This document shows, piece after piece, positions 1-8,464 of a DNA stretch of 64,000 nucleotides (position 1 is the stretch's first letter; each line of letters starts with the position of its first letter). The DNA comes from Christiangramia gaetbulicola (GTDB lineage Bacteria > Bacteroidota > Bacteroidia > Flavobacteriales > Flavobacteriaceae): contig NZ_QBKQ01000003.1 in assembly GCF_003054225.1 (NCBI RefSeq), positions 682,001-746,000 on the forward strand, given 5' to 3'. The notes under the pieces were generated by a model. The model worked only from the letters and a program-made list of their open reading frames with translations, was not told the DNA's origin and searched no databases. The position numbers and the translations under genes are program-made.

Positions 1-44
1 GAACACTCCGCTCGCTATGACTGTTAAATATAATTAGGGTAGAG

Positions 45-76
45 AGACCTCACAGGTTTCGAAACCTGTGAGGTCT
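45..76. repeat. Perfect 32-bp palindromic intergenic repeat
   Basis: Two 16-base arms, AGACCTCACAGGTTTC and its exact reverse complement, abut with no loop upstream of proC. No T-run follows, so it is not a normal intrinsic terminator. Palindromes with an ACCTCACAGGTTT arm are, from memory, common dispersed intergenic repeats in flavobacteria. The first 25 bases of the window (containing CTCCGCTCGCTATGAC) look like the tail of another intergenic element. Confidence 0.75.
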
Positions 77-107
77 ATAAGCTGGACGATTTAAAAAGAA
101 TATTGAT

Positions 108-902
108 ATGAAAATAGGAATTATTGGTGCAGGAAATCTGGGAGTCTCCATTGCGAAAGGACTCATTTTTAGTAATGCCTTTACTACATTGTATCTGAGT
201 AAACGCAAACTTGATGACATTCAGGAGTTTTCTGAATATTCAAAAGTGACCGTAACTTCAGATAATCTGGAAGTTGTAAAGAATTCAGACATCCTGATCT
301 TCGCCGTTCAGCCTACTCAACTGGAAAAGATCCTTTACGAGATCAAAGACGAACTCACAGATAAACATGTGTTGATCTCTACCGTTACCGGGTTTAAAAT
401 TCCGCGGATGGAAAGCATCGTGGGGGAAGATCATTTTATCATTAGGTCGATGCCTAATACCGCGATTGCTGTTGGAAAGTCGATGACCTGTCTATGCAGT
501 AATGAAAAAGGACAGAAGAGGATCACGATTGCCGAAGCTATTTTCAATCGCTTAGGAAGCAGTATTATCATTCCTGAAAATAAGATGCAGGCTGCCACGG
601 TGATCTGCGCTAGTGGAGTCGCCTTCTGGATGCGTTTGATACGCGCAACCACTCAGGGAGCCGTACAACTCGGTTTTGATGCAAAAGACGCTCAGGAGCT
701 CTCTATGCAAACCTGTTTGGGGGCTGCAAGTCTGTTGATCGAATCTGGGAAACATCCTGAAGAGGAGATCGATAAAGTGACTACTCCCAGAGGATGCACC
801 ATTGAAGGTCTTAATGAAATGGAACATAACGGACTTAGTTCCTCGTTGATCAAAGGAATCCAGGCCTCATTCAAAAAAATTAATAATATTTCAGATCAGT
901 AA
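108..902 (+). CDS. proC: Pyrroline-5-carboxylate reductase
   Basis: Catalyses the NAD(P)H-dependent last step of proline synthesis, pyrroline-5-carboxylate to proline, in the cytoplasm. The N-terminus has the dinucleotide-binding motif GIIGAGNLG (residues 3-11), followed by the conserved RSMPNTA segment and a helical C-terminal dimerisation region containing the typical TTPRGCTIEGL stretch. At 264 residues it has the normal family length. It is two bases from argD, so the two are almost certainly co-transcribed. Placing proC inside an arginine operon is usual for this group; argG and argC probably lie just upstream of the window, which is an inference. Nothing about the gene is unusual. Confidence 0.95.
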   Translation: MKIGIIGAGNLGVSIAKGLIFSNAFTTLYLSKRKLDDIQEFSEYSKVTVTSDNLEVVKNSDILIFAVQPTQLEKILYEIKDELTDKHVLISTVTGFKIPRMESIVGEDHFIIRSMPNTAIAVGKSMTCLCSNEKGQKRITIAEAIFNRLGSSIIIPENKMQAATVICASGVAFWMRLIRATTQGAVQLGFDAKDAQELSMQTCLGAASLLIESGKHPEEEIDKVTTPRGCTIEGLNEMEHNGLSSSLIKGIQASFKKINNISDQ

Positions 903-904
903 TA

Positions 905-2050
905 ATGCAATTATTTGATGTTTACCCACTATATGATATTACGCCGGTAAAAGGTGAAGGCTGCTATGTTTTTGACGAATCCGGGAAAAAATACCTGGAT
1001 CTTTATGGTGGGCATGCGGTGATCTCTGTTGGGCATGCACATCCGGAATATGTGAAATCTATTCAGGAACAGGCCGCAAAGCTGGGTTTCTATTCGAATT
1101 CGATCAAAAACCCCCTTCAACAGGAACTTGCAGATAAGCTGGAAAAAGTTTCGGGAGTTAAGGATTATAGTCTCTTTTTGTGCAGTTCAGGAGCAGAAGC
1201 AAATGAAAATGCCTTAAAAGTTGCCTCTTTTGAAACCGGGAAAGACAGGATCATCTATTTTGAAAATGCTTTCCACGGAAGAACCTCAGGGGTAGTTGCC
1301 ATAACCGATAATGAATCTATTAAAGCGCCTTTTAATCTTGGCCATAAAGCTACAAAACTGGCTTTTAATGATACTAAATCTTTGAAAAAGGAGATCGAAA
1401 AAGGTGATGTGGCCGCGGTCATTTTTGAAATCATTCAGGGAGTTGGAGGATTGGATGAAGCTGAATCTGAATTCTATAAATCTGCCGCTGAATTATGTAA
1501 AGAGAATCAGGTAATGCTCATTGCAGATGAGGTACAATCTGGTTACGGAAGAACTGGCGATTTTTTCGCATTTCAGAAACATGGCATCAGGCCTGATATT
1601 ATCACTATGGCTAAAGGAATGGGCAACGGATTTCCGATTGGCGGGATCCTGACCGATAATAATATTCAGCCTAAATACGGAATGCTGGGAACCACTTTTG
1701 GTGGAAACCACCTGGCCTGTGCCGCAGGAATTTCTGTATTGGATATAATTAAGGAGGAAAATCTAATGAAAAACGCTGCTGAGGTTTCCAAATTTGTAAA
1801 GGCAGAAGCTGTTAAAATTCCGGAGATCAAAAAGATCAAGGGAAGAGGCTTGATGATTGGATTGGAATTCGATTTTGAGATCGCAGCCCTCAGGAAAGAA
1901 CTTTTATTTGAACACCAGATTTTTACCGGGGCATCTTCTAATAAAAAGTTGCTGCGTATCCTGCCACCATTGAATATTAAAAAAGAACATTTTGAAAGTT
2001 TTTTTGAGGCATTAAAGAAGGTTTTAAAAGAGCAACATCATAAAGTTTAA
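905..2050 (+). CDS. argD: Acetylornithine (or succinylornithine) aminotransferase
   Basis: PLP-dependent class III aminotransferase that converts N-acyl-glutamate semialdehyde to N-acyl-ornithine in arginine synthesis. It shows the class signature ending in the Schiff-base lysine (TMAKGMGNGFPIGG, Lys237), the cofactor-contact motif SSGAEANENALK and the segment ADEVQSGYGRTG. Its 381 residues match the family. It starts two bases after proC. The acyl group may be succinyl rather than acetyl, because the argF' product downstream has a succinyl-type residue at its specificity position. A 167-bp gap with two repeat elements separates it from argF'. Confidence 0.93.
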   Translation: MQLFDVYPLYDITPVKGEGCYVFDESGKKYLDLYGGHAVISVGHAHPEYVKSIQEQAAKLGFYSNSIKNPLQQELADKLEKVSGVKDYSLFLCSSGAEANENALKVASFETGKDRIIYFENAFHGRTSGVVAITDNESIKAPFNLGHKATKLAFNDTKSLKKEIEKGDVAAVIFEIIQGVGGLDEAESEFYKSAAELCKENQVMLIADEVQSGYGRTGDFFAFQKHGIRPDIITMAKGMGNGFPIGGILTDNNIQPKYGMLGTTFGGNHLACAAGISVLDIIKEENLMKNAAEVSKFVKAEAVKIPEIKKIKGRGLMIGLEFDFEIAALRKELLFEHQIFTGASSNKKLLRILPPLNIKKEHFESFFEALKKVLKEQHHKV

Positions 2051-2051
2051 A

Positions 2052-2120
2052 GTCATCCTGTCCCGATGCTTCTGGAGTTTCAGGATCTAAAGAGAAGCTG
2101 AAACAAGTTCAGCTTGACGA
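2052..2120. repeat. Intergenic repeat, GTCATCCTG type
   Basis: Lies between argD and argF'. It starts with GTCATCCTG and ends with a hairpin GCTGAAACAAGTTCAGC followed by TTGACGA. The last 29 bases are identical to those of the element at 3177-3235, and a shorter relative is at 27151-27176. The GTCA and TGAC ends form terminal inverted repeats. Confidence 0.7.
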
Positions 2121-2138
2121 AAAAATAAAATAGAAGAA

Positions 2139-2200
2139 TGTCATTTCGAACTAAGTGAGAAATCTAAGATTCCTCAGTCGTAAGCTTCTTCGGAATGACA
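2139..2200. repeat. Intergenic repeat, TGTCATTTCGA...GGAATGACA type
   Basis: A 62-base element with inverted ends (TGTCATTTCG / CGGAATGACA). The copy at 5149-5210 has the same length and differs at only a few positions. It lies 17 bases before argF'. Confidence 0.75.
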
Positions 2201-2217
2201 ACTAACTAAATTCTAAA

Positions 2218-3165
2218 ATGAAGAACTACATCACATTATCAGACATCGATCATGTCGAAACTATCATCAGGGAAGCAAGAAGCCTGAAATCTAAAAATGC
2301 ATCGTCTAAGCCGGGAAAAGGAAAAACCCTGGGAATGCTCTTTTTCAATAACAGTCTGCGTACACGCTTAAGCACTGAAAAAGCTGCGAAGTTATTGGGT
2401 ATGGAAGTAATGGTGATGAATGCCGATAAAGATGGCTGGGCGCTGGAATTTGAGGATGGTGCGGTCATGAATTCAGATAAAGCCGAGCATATCAAAGAAG
2501 CCGCGGCCGTACTTTCTCAATATTGTGATATTATCGCAGTGAGAGCTTTTCCCGGACTAAAGGATAAGGAAAAAGATGAATCTGAACATGTGCTGAATAG
2601 TTTTAAAAAATATGCTTCGGTGCCAATTGTGAACCTGGAAAGCGCAACTGGTCACCCATTACAGGCTTTGACGGACGCAATCACCATTCAGGAATTTAAT
2701 AAAGCGGAAAGGCCAAAAGTTGTTTTAAGCTGGGCGCCACATCCAAAAGCCCTGCCTCAGTCTGTTCCAAATTCGTTCGCCGAAATTATGCAACGCCTGG
2801 ATGTTGATTTTGTGATCACCAATCCTGAAGGATATGATCTTGCGCCACATATTAGAAATGGAGTGAAAGTGGAGCATGATCAGGATAAGGCATTCAAGGA
2901 TGCAGATTTTGTCTATGTAAAGAACTGGAGTAGTTATGAGGATTATGGCCAGGTTTTAAATGTAGAAAAGAACTGGACAGTAGATCAGGCTAAATTGAAA
3001 AATACTAATAATGCGAAGGTGATGCACTGCCTCCCGGTGAGAAGAAATGTCGTGATTTCTGATGATGTTCTTGATAGTGAAAACTCGATCGTAATTCACC
3101 AGGCAAATAACAGGACTTTTGCCACACAGGCGGTTTTGAAGAGAATTTTAGAATGTTCAAAATAG
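2218..3165 (+). CDS. argF': N-acetyl/N-succinyl-ornithine carbamoyltransferase
   Basis: Transfers carbamoyl phosphate to N-acylated ornithine, giving N-acyl-citrulline. This is the Bacteroidota/Xanthomonas variant of the pathway, in which deacylation occurs after carbamoylation. The carbamoyl-phosphate loop reads SLRTR (residues 46-50) in place of the STRTR of ordinary ArgF, and the C-terminus has HCLPVRR. At the position that separates acetyl-specific (Glu, Xanthomonas) from succinyl-specific (Pro, Bacteroides) enzymes this protein has Ala89, in SDKAEH. From memory, small or proline substitutions there give succinyl-ornithine use, so I favour the succinyl substrate. Its 315 residues are normal. 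It is flanked on both sides by repeat elements. Confidence 0.9.
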   Translation: MKNYITLSDIDHVETIIREARSLKSKNASSKPGKGKTLGMLFFNNSLRTRLSTEKAAKLLGMEVMVMNADKDGWALEFEDGAVMNSDKAEHIKEAAAVLSQYCDIIAVRAFPGLKDKEKDESEHVLNSFKKYASVPIVNLESATGHPLQALTDAITIQEFNKAERPKVVLSWAPHPKALPQSVPNSFAEIMQRLDVDFVITNPEGYDLAPHIRNGVKVEHDQDKAFKDADFVYVKNWSSYEDYGQVLNVEKNWTVDQAKLKNTNNAKVMHCLPVRRNVVISDDVLDSENSIVIHQANNRTFATQAVLKRILECSK

Positions 3166-3176
3166 GAGTAAATCAC

Positions 3177-3235
3177 TGTCATCCTGAACTTGGTTCAGGA
3201 TCTATTGAGAAGCTGAAACAAGTTCAGCTTGACGA
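3177..3235. repeat. Intergenic repeat, GTCATCCTG type
   Basis: Occupies most of the argF'-argB gap and ends ten bases before the argB start. It contains two small hairpins, CCTGAACttgGTTCAGG and GCTGAAacaaGTTCAGC. It shares its last 29 bases exactly with 2052-2120. Confidence 0.75.
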
Positions 3236-3244
3236 TAATGAAAA

Positions 3245-4024
3245 ATGATGAAACAAACCCTGAAAGTCATAAAAATAGGAGGGAAGCTCATTGAAAACGA
3301 AGCTTCTCTGAATTCCTTTCTGGAAGACTTTGTGCAATTGGAAGGTCCAAAGATCCTTGTTCATGGAGGAGGCAATAAAGCCACCGAAGTCACCGGAAAA
3401 CTTGGTTTTCAGACTAAAATGGTCGATGGCAGAAGGATCACTGATAAAGACTCCATGGAAGTGATCACCATGGTGTATGGCGGACTTCTGAATAAAAGTA
3501 TCGTAGCTCAACTTCAGGCCAGGAAACAAAATGCAATCGGACTATGCGGGGCAGATGGTAAGGTACTGATCTCAAAAAGAAGAGAAGTAAAAGAGATCGA
3601 TTATGGTTTTGTAGGGGATATAGAAAAAGTGAATTCAGATTTTATTAATTCAATTCTTTCTCTGGATATGGTGCCGGTATTTTCAGCAATTTCATGTACT
3701 GAGGAAGGTGTTTTGTTGAATACAAATGGAGATTCAGTTGCATCAGAGATTGCGGTTGAGATGAGTAAGTCTTATGAAGTAAAGCTTTATTACTGTTCGG
3801 AGAAAAAAGGTGTTTTGACCGATATTGAGGATGAAGACTCGGTAATCCCGGAGTTGAATTCTGATAATTATAAAGAACTGGTAGCTTCAAAAGTGATCAC
3901 AGACGGAATGTTACCAAAACTTCATAATTGTTTTGAAGCAATAAATAAAGGAGTTTCTGCAGTAATTCTTGGGGATGCTGGGTTATTGAAGAAGAATTCT
4001 ATCCATACCAAAATTGTAAAATAA
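3245..4024 (+). CDS. argB: Acetylglutamate (acylglutamate) kinase
   Basis: Amino-acid kinase family enzyme that phosphorylates N-acyl-glutamate, the second step of arginine synthesis. The glycine-rich KIGGKLIE (residues 10-17) and VHGGGNKATE (about residues 39-48) motifs bind the phosphates, and VNTNGDSVASEIA-type sequence near residue 160 binds the substrate. At 259 residues it is the short, arginine-insensitive form without the N-terminal helix of hexameric enzymes; insensitivity is inferred from family knowledge. Two ATG codons are adjacent (3245 and 3248) and either could be used. The stop codon overlaps the argE start by one base (TAATG), which implies translational coupling. Confidence 0.93.
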   Translation: MMKQTLKVIKIGGKLIENEASLNSFLEDFVQLEGPKILVHGGGNKATEVTGKLGFQTKMVDGRRITDKDSMEVITMVYGGLLNKSIVAQLQARKQNAIGLCGADGKVLISKRREVKEIDYGFVGDIEKVNSDFINSILSLDMVPVFSAISCTEEGVLLNTNGDSVASEIAVEMSKSYEVKLYYCSEKKGVLTDIEDEDSVIPELNSDNYKELVASKVITDGMLPKLHNCFEAINKGVSAVILGDAGLLKKNSIHTKIVK

Positions 4025-5091
4025 TGCAGTTAGAAAAACTTCAGCAAGAGGCAATAGAATTACTTAAAAACCTGATCCAGACTCAGTCACTTTCAGGTGA
4101 GGAAGAAAAGACAGCCGATCTGCTTGAGAATTGGTTCAAACAGCATGAAATTCCGCATAAGAGGTTTTTAAATAACGTTTGGGCCATTAATCAGCATTTT
4201 GAGAAGGACAAGCCTACACTTTTGCTAAACTCTCATCACGACACGGTAAAACCGAATTCAGCCTACACCAGAGATCCCTTCAAAGCAGATATCGAAAATG
4301 GTAAATTATATGGATTAGGTAGTAACGATGCCGGCGGATGCCTTGTTTCCCTGTTAGCCACCTTCACCTATTTATATTCAGATGAAAATCTAAGTCATAA
4401 CATTCTGTTCGCAGGAACGGCTGAAGAGGAGATAAACGGTAAGAATGGAATTGCCGCGTTACTTCCAGAAATTCCTAAAATCGATGTTGCTATTGTAGGA
4501 GAACCTACGCTGATGAACCTCGCGGTTGCTGAAAAAGGCCTGGTAGTTTTTGATGCGGTGGTGCAAGGAACTCCCTCGCATGCAGCACATCCAAATAATG
4601 ATAATTCTATCTATAAAACAGCGAAAGTTCTGGAGTGGTTTGAAAACTTCAAATTGGAAAAGGTTTCTAAAAACCTTGGAGAAGTAAAGGTGACCGTAAC
4701 CCAGATCAATGCAGGCAGTCAGCATAATGTAGTGCCGGCAAAAACGCATCTGGTCATTGATGTTAGGGTAAATGATAAATACAGCAATAAGGAGATCGAG
4801 CAGATCTTAAAAGATGAAGCTCCGGTTGACGAGATCAATGCCCGAAGTTTACGATTAAATTCGTCTTCAATTCCATTGGATCACGAACTGGTTAAAGCCG
4901 GGATAAATCTGGGAATGGAAACTTATGGTTCTCCAACTTTGAGTGATCAGGCGATGTTGAGTTGTCCGTCCTTAAAATTAGGACCTGGTGATTCCACCAG
5001 ATCTCATTCGGCAGATGAATTTATTTATGTAAAGGAGATCGAGGAAGGAATAGAAAAATATATAAAGCTGCTTGAGAAGGCGTTGAAGTAA
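4024..5091 (+). CDS. argE: N-acetylornithine/N-acylcitrulline deacylase (M20 peptidase family)
   Basis: Zinc-dependent M20 amidohydrolase. In this pathway it should remove the acyl group from N-acyl-citrulline rather than from ornithine. Metal and catalytic motifs are visible: SHHDTVKPN, GSNDAGG and AEEEINGKNG (the Glu-Glu pair), followed by the dimerisation lid domain and a C-terminal histidine in TRSHSADEF. Its 355 residues are typical. It overlaps argB by one base. The gap to argH is 172 bp and is filled by repeat elements. Confidence 0.9.
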   Translation: MQLEKLQQEAIELLKNLIQTQSLSGEEEKTADLLENWFKQHEIPHKRFLNNVWAINQHFEKDKPTLLLNSHHDTVKPNSAYTRDPFKADIENGKLYGLGSNDAGGCLVSLLATFTYLYSDENLSHNILFAGTAEEEINGKNGIAALLPEIPKIDVAIVGEPTLMNLAVAEKGLVVFDAVVQGTPSHAAHPNNDNSIYKTAKVLEWFENFKLEKVSKNLGEVKVTVTQINAGSQHNVVPAKTHLVIDVRVNDKYSNKEIEQILKDEAPVDEINARSLRLNSSSIPLDHELVKAGINLGMETYGSPTLSDQAMLSCPSLKLGPGDSTRSHSADEFIYVKEIEEGIEKYIKLLEKALK

Positions 5092-5148
5092 AACTTGAAT
5101 TAAACCTGATGCACTGAGCCTTTCGAAGTGCGACAAAGAAATAAATAA

Positions 5149-5210
5149 TGTCATTTCGAACGTAGTGAGAAATCTGAGATTCCTCAGTCGTAAACTCCTT
5201 CGGAATGACA
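5149..5210. repeat. Intergenic repeat, TGTCATTTCGA...GGAATGACA type
   Basis: Second full copy of the 62-base element at 2139-2200, in the argE-argH gap. An imperfect stem (GCACT...AAGTGC) just before it, at about 5111-5131, resembles another flavobacterial repeat type. Confidence 0.75.
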
Positions 5211-5220
5211 AAATTAAAAG

Positions 5221-5246
5221 ACCTCTCGACTGCGCTCGAGGTGACA
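5221..5246. repeat. Short hairpin repeat (CCTCTCGAC/GCTCGAGG)
   Basis: The sequence CTCGACTGCGCTCGAG forms a small hairpin and ends in GTGACA, like the ends of the neighbouring elements. It lies directly upstream of argH and is probably a partial or third class of intergenic repeat. Confidence 0.5.
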
Positions 5247-5263
5247 CTTAAAACAAAACAATT

Positions 5264-6541
5264 ATGAAACTCTGGGATAAAGGTATTTCAATAGACAAAC
5301 AGATAGAAAAATTCACCGTTGGTAATGACCGCGAACTGGATATGCATCTGGCCGAATATGATATTCAGGCTTCCAAAGCCCATGCTAAGATGCTGGGGAA
5401 GATTGGTATCCTGACAGAACAGGAAGTAGAGTCACTTGTAGCAGAACTTGATGTTTTAAAAGATCAGCTTGAAAAGGGTGAGTTTCAGATCGAAGAGGAT
5501 TTTGAAGATGTTCATTCTAAGATAGAACTTGAACTCACCAAAAAACTAGGAGATACCGGAAAAAAGATCCACACCGCCAGATCAAGAAACGACCAGGTTC
5601 TGGTAGCCCAGCAGCTATATTTCAAAGAGAACCTGCAACAGATCTCCCAAAAAACAAAAACCTTGATAGATGTTCTCCTAGGCCTGGCCGATGAGCACAA
5701 GGAAAAGGTCCTTCCTGGATACACCCATCTTCAGGTAGCAATGCCATCATCTTTTGGGTTGTGGTTTTCAGCTTATGCCGAATTGCTAATTGATGATCTT
5801 TATTTATTAGAAGCCGGATTAAAAATCGTGGACCAGAATCCTTTAGGTTCCGCAGCCGGTTATGGTTCCTCATTTCCTATTGATAGAGAATTTACAACAA
5901 AGGAATTAGGCTTTTCAACTCAGAAATTTAATGTGGTGGCGGCACAAATGAGCAGAGGAAAATGCGAGAGAACGGTAACTTCCAATATAGCCTCACTGGC
6001 AAATACATTATCCAGGTTCGCGATGGATATCTGTTTGTATATGAGTCAGAATTTTGATTTTATTACTTTCCCGGATGAGCTCACCACAGGTTCCAGTATC
6101 ATGCCCCATAAAAAGAATCCCGATGTGTTTGAACTGGTTCGAGGCAAATGCAATAAGTTGCAGGCTATTGCCAATGAAATGATCCTAATCACCAACAATC
6201 TGCCAAGTGGTTACCACAGGGATTTTCAGCTTATCAAAGAGAATAGCATTTATGCCGTTGAAAATATGAAAGAGATCCTGGATATTTCTACGCACTCCAT
6301 CGCCCAGATCAAGGTCAAGAAAGTAGATCTTAAGGATGAAAAATATAAGTACCTGTTTACTGTAGACAGCATCAACGAACTGGTGATCAATGGTAAATCA
6401 TTCAGGGATGCTTATAAAATAATAGGGGAGCAGGTTCAAAGTGGTGCTTATGAAGCTTCAGAAGGAATGAAGCACACGCATTCGGGAAGTAAGGATAACC
6501 TTTCTTTGAACTTGATCAAGAACAAGTTGCAGCAGCTTTAG
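5264..6541 (+). CDS. argH: Argininosuccinate lyase
   Basis: Final enzyme of arginine synthesis: cleaves argininosuccinate to arginine and fumarate. It belongs to the fumarase/aspartase superfamily, shown by the signature GSSIMPHKKNPD (the flexible catalytic loop with its serine) and by HTARSRNDQV and YTHLQVAMP near the active site. Its 425 residues are slightly shorter than the 450-460 of many bacterial forms, but all three conserved regions are present. It is the last gene of the arginine operon and is followed by a repeat and a terminator shared with the converging leu operon. Confidence 0.94.
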   Translation: MKLWDKGISIDKQIEKFTVGNDRELDMHLAEYDIQASKAHAKMLGKIGILTEQEVESLVAELDVLKDQLEKGEFQIEEDFEDVHSKIELELTKKLGDTGKKIHTARSRNDQVLVAQQLYFKENLQQISQKTKTLIDVLLGLADEHKEKVLPGYTHLQVAMPSSFGLWFSAYAELLIDDLYLLEAGLKIVDQNPLGSAAGYGSSFPIDREFTTKELGFSTQKFNVVAAQMSRGKCERTVTSNIASLANTLSRFAMDICLYMSQNFDFITFPDELTTGSSIMPHKKNPDVFELVRGKCNKLQAIANEMILITNNLPSGYHRDFQLIKENSIYAVENMKEILDISTHSIAQIKVKKVDLKDEKYKYLFTVDSINELVINGKSFRDAYKIIGEQVQSGAYEASEGMKHTHSGSKDNLSLNLIKNKLQQL

Positions 6542-6560
6542 GCTATGAATGACATTCGGT

Positions 6561-6643
6561 TGTCATTCCGAACACGATGTTTCGGGGGAGGAATCTATAG
6601 TATGAAGATTCTTCACTACGCTATCGCTATGTTCTGAATGACA
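6561..6643. repeat. Intergenic repeat, TGTCATTCCGA...TGAATGACA type
   Basis: An 83-base element with inverted ends (TGTCATTC / GAATGACA) and an internal CACTACGCTATCGCTATG segment, just downstream of argH. It is a longer relative of the elements inside the operon. Confidence 0.65.
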
Positions 6644-6656
6644 AAGATCTTTTCGT

Positions 6657-6700
6657 AAAAAAGCCTCCTGAAAATCATAACTTTCAGGAGGCAGCTTTTT
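6657..6700. terminator. Bidirectional intrinsic terminator between argH and leuB
   Basis: The stem GCCTCCTGAAA...CTTTCAGGAGGC spans 6663-6692, with an A-run before it and a T-run after it. It can therefore terminate both the plus-strand arginine operon and the minus-strand leucine operon. Confidence 0.85.
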
Positions 6701-6722
6701 AAAAACAATTATGAACTAATTC

Positions 6723-7838
6723 CTAAATAATGGTCATTTGTCCCAGGTTGAGGTTTTCGTTGTTTACGATGTGACCTTCGGTATCGCTGATCACACTTTC
6801 AAGAAAATCTCCAACCCGTTCGGTTGAATAATGATTGTCTTTATTGATGTCTATCGTACAAACATTCAATTTTATGCTTAATTCCACGGCCATTCTCACC
6901 GTTTCAGCTTCTTTCTTCAGTCCTAAATGATCCAGCATCATCGCTGCTGATAGCACGGAAGCTATAGGATTCGCAATTCCCTGGCCAGCAGCCTGCGGAT
7001 AGGAACCATGAATAGGCTCGAAAAGGGCATTTTCAGTTCCAATAGAAGCCGACTCTAATAATCCAATACTTCCCCCGATCACACTTGCTTCATCAGAAAT
7101 AATATCCCCGAACATATTTTCGGTAAGGATCACATCAAATTGCTTTGGGTTAAGTATCATCTGCATGGCAGCATTGTCTACAAATAAATACTCAACTTTT
7201 ACGCTGGGATAATCCTTAGCGATCTCGGTCACAGTTCTTCTCCACAAACGAGAAGTTTCAAGGACATTGGCTTTATCTATCAGGGTTAATTTTTTTCTTC
7301 TTTCCTCGGCAGCTTTAAAAGCCAGGTGTGCAATTCTTTCAATTTCTTCCACAGAATAGGTGCAAAGGTCTGATGCGCTTCTACCATCTTCGGCAGTGCT
7401 TTTTTCTCCGAAATATATTCCACCCGTAAGTTCCCGGAAAATGACCATATCTGCACCTTCAATATTTTCAGGTTTTAAAGGAGATTTGTGGATTAGGCTT
7501 TCATAAGCTCTAACCGGCCTGATATTAGCGAAAAGTCCAAGTTCCTTTCTAAGTTTAAGCAAACCCTGTTCCGGCCTTACTTTGGCCGATGGATCATTAT
7601 CATATTTTGGATCTCCTATCGCCCCGAATAGCACAGCGTCAGATTTTTTACATAGTTCCAGTGTGGTTTCAGGCAATGGATCCCCCAATAAATCTATTGC
7701 GGCTGCACCCACTACAGCTTCTTCAAAATTGAACTCATGATCAAATCTATCGGCAACAGCTCTCAGCACTTTCACTGACTGCTGCGTTATTTCAGGACCA
7801 ATCCCGTCTCCAGGAAGTACAGCTATATTAAATTTCAT
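6723..7838 (-). CDS. leuB: 3-isopropylmalate dehydrogenase
   Basis: NAD-dependent oxidative decarboxylation of 3-isopropylmalate to 2-oxoisocaproate, the third step of leucine synthesis. The N-terminus has [10 protein letters not shown], and [21 protein letters not shown] carries the metal-binding aspartates. FREL(T)GGIYFG is the substrate-binding loop. Its 371 residues are slightly longer than usual because of a short C-terminal tail. It is the last gene of leuACDB and overlaps leuD by four bases (ATGA). Confidence 0.95.
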   Translation of the reverse strand: MKFNIAVLPGDGIGPEITQQSVKVLRAVADRFDHEFNFEEAVVGAAAIDLLGDPLPETTLELCKKSDAVLFGAIGDPKYDNDPSAKVRPEQGLLKLRKELGLFANIRPVRAYESLIHKSPLKPENIEGADMVIFRELTGGIYFGEKSTAEDGRSASDLCTYSVEEIERIAHLAFKAAEERRKKLTLIDKANVLETSRLWRRTVTEIAKDYPSVKVEYLFVDNAAMQMILNPKQFDVILTENMFGDIISDEASVIGGSIGLLESASIGTENALFEPIHGSYPQAAGQGIANPIASVLSAAMMLDHLGLKKEAETVRMAVELSIKLNVCTIDINKDNHYSTERVGDFLESVISDTEGHIVNNENLNLGQMTII

Positions 7839-8464
7839 ATGTTTTCGGTTTGTAGGGTTTGTTGCGGTTCTGCCTGATTTCCGCTTCTCTTCTCAAATTT
7901 CTTTATTGCATCCAGTTTACTGGTTAAAAAATCGATATCGTCATATCCATTAATAAGACAGGTTTTTTTATAAGGATCGATATCAAAACTTTCAGATTCA
8001 CCGGAACTTTGGATACTTATCTTTTGTTCTTCAAGATCGATAACCACCTTTTCCTCGGAATCTTTTTCTACGGCGGCGAATAATTTATGAAGAAAATCGG
8101 GGCTTACCTGTACGGGTAATAACCCATTATTCAAAGCGTTTCCTTTAAAAATATCAGCAAAATAGCTGGATACCACTGCTTTGAATCCGTAAGTTTTTAT
8201 GGCCCAGGCAGCGTGTTCACGGCTAGAACCACAGCCAAAGTTATTTCCGGCCAGAAGAATGGAACCCGAATATTTATCTTGATTCAGCACAAAATCTTCA
8301 TTTGGCTCTCCTGATTTATCAAAACGCCAGTCCCGGAAAAGATTCTCTCCGAAACCTTCCTTATCTGTTGCTTTTAGAAAACGGGCCGGAATGATCTGGT
8401 CTGTGTCTACATTCTCAGCATCCAACGGCACGACCGTATCTGTTAATTTTATAAACTTTTCCAT
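7835..8464 (-). CDS. leuD: 3-isopropylmalate dehydratase small subunit
   Basis: Swivel subunit of the LeuC-LeuD isomerase, which converts 2- to 3-isopropylmalate. The conserved [14 protein letters not shown] and [12 protein letters not shown] motifs (the latter binds the substrate gamma-carboxylate) are present. Its 209 residues are normal, with a short extra tail at the C-terminus. It starts immediately next to the leuC stop and overlaps leuB by four bases, so the three genes are translationally coupled. Confidence 0.95.
   Translation of the reverse strand: MEKFIKLTDTVVPLDAENVDTDQIIPARFLKATDKEGFGENLFRDWRFDKSGEPNEDFVLNQDKYSGSILLAGNNFGCGSSREHAAWAIKTYGFKAVVSSYFADIFKGNALNNGLLPVQVSPDFLHKLFAAVEKDSEEKVVIDLEEQKISIQSSGESESFDIDPYKKTCLINGYDDIDFLTSKLDAIKKFEKRSGNQAEPQQTLQTENI

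Noticed and set aside
45-76. Palindrome as an intrinsic terminator of an upstream gene
   Set aside because: No loop and no T-run on either side; a repeat or binding site fits better.
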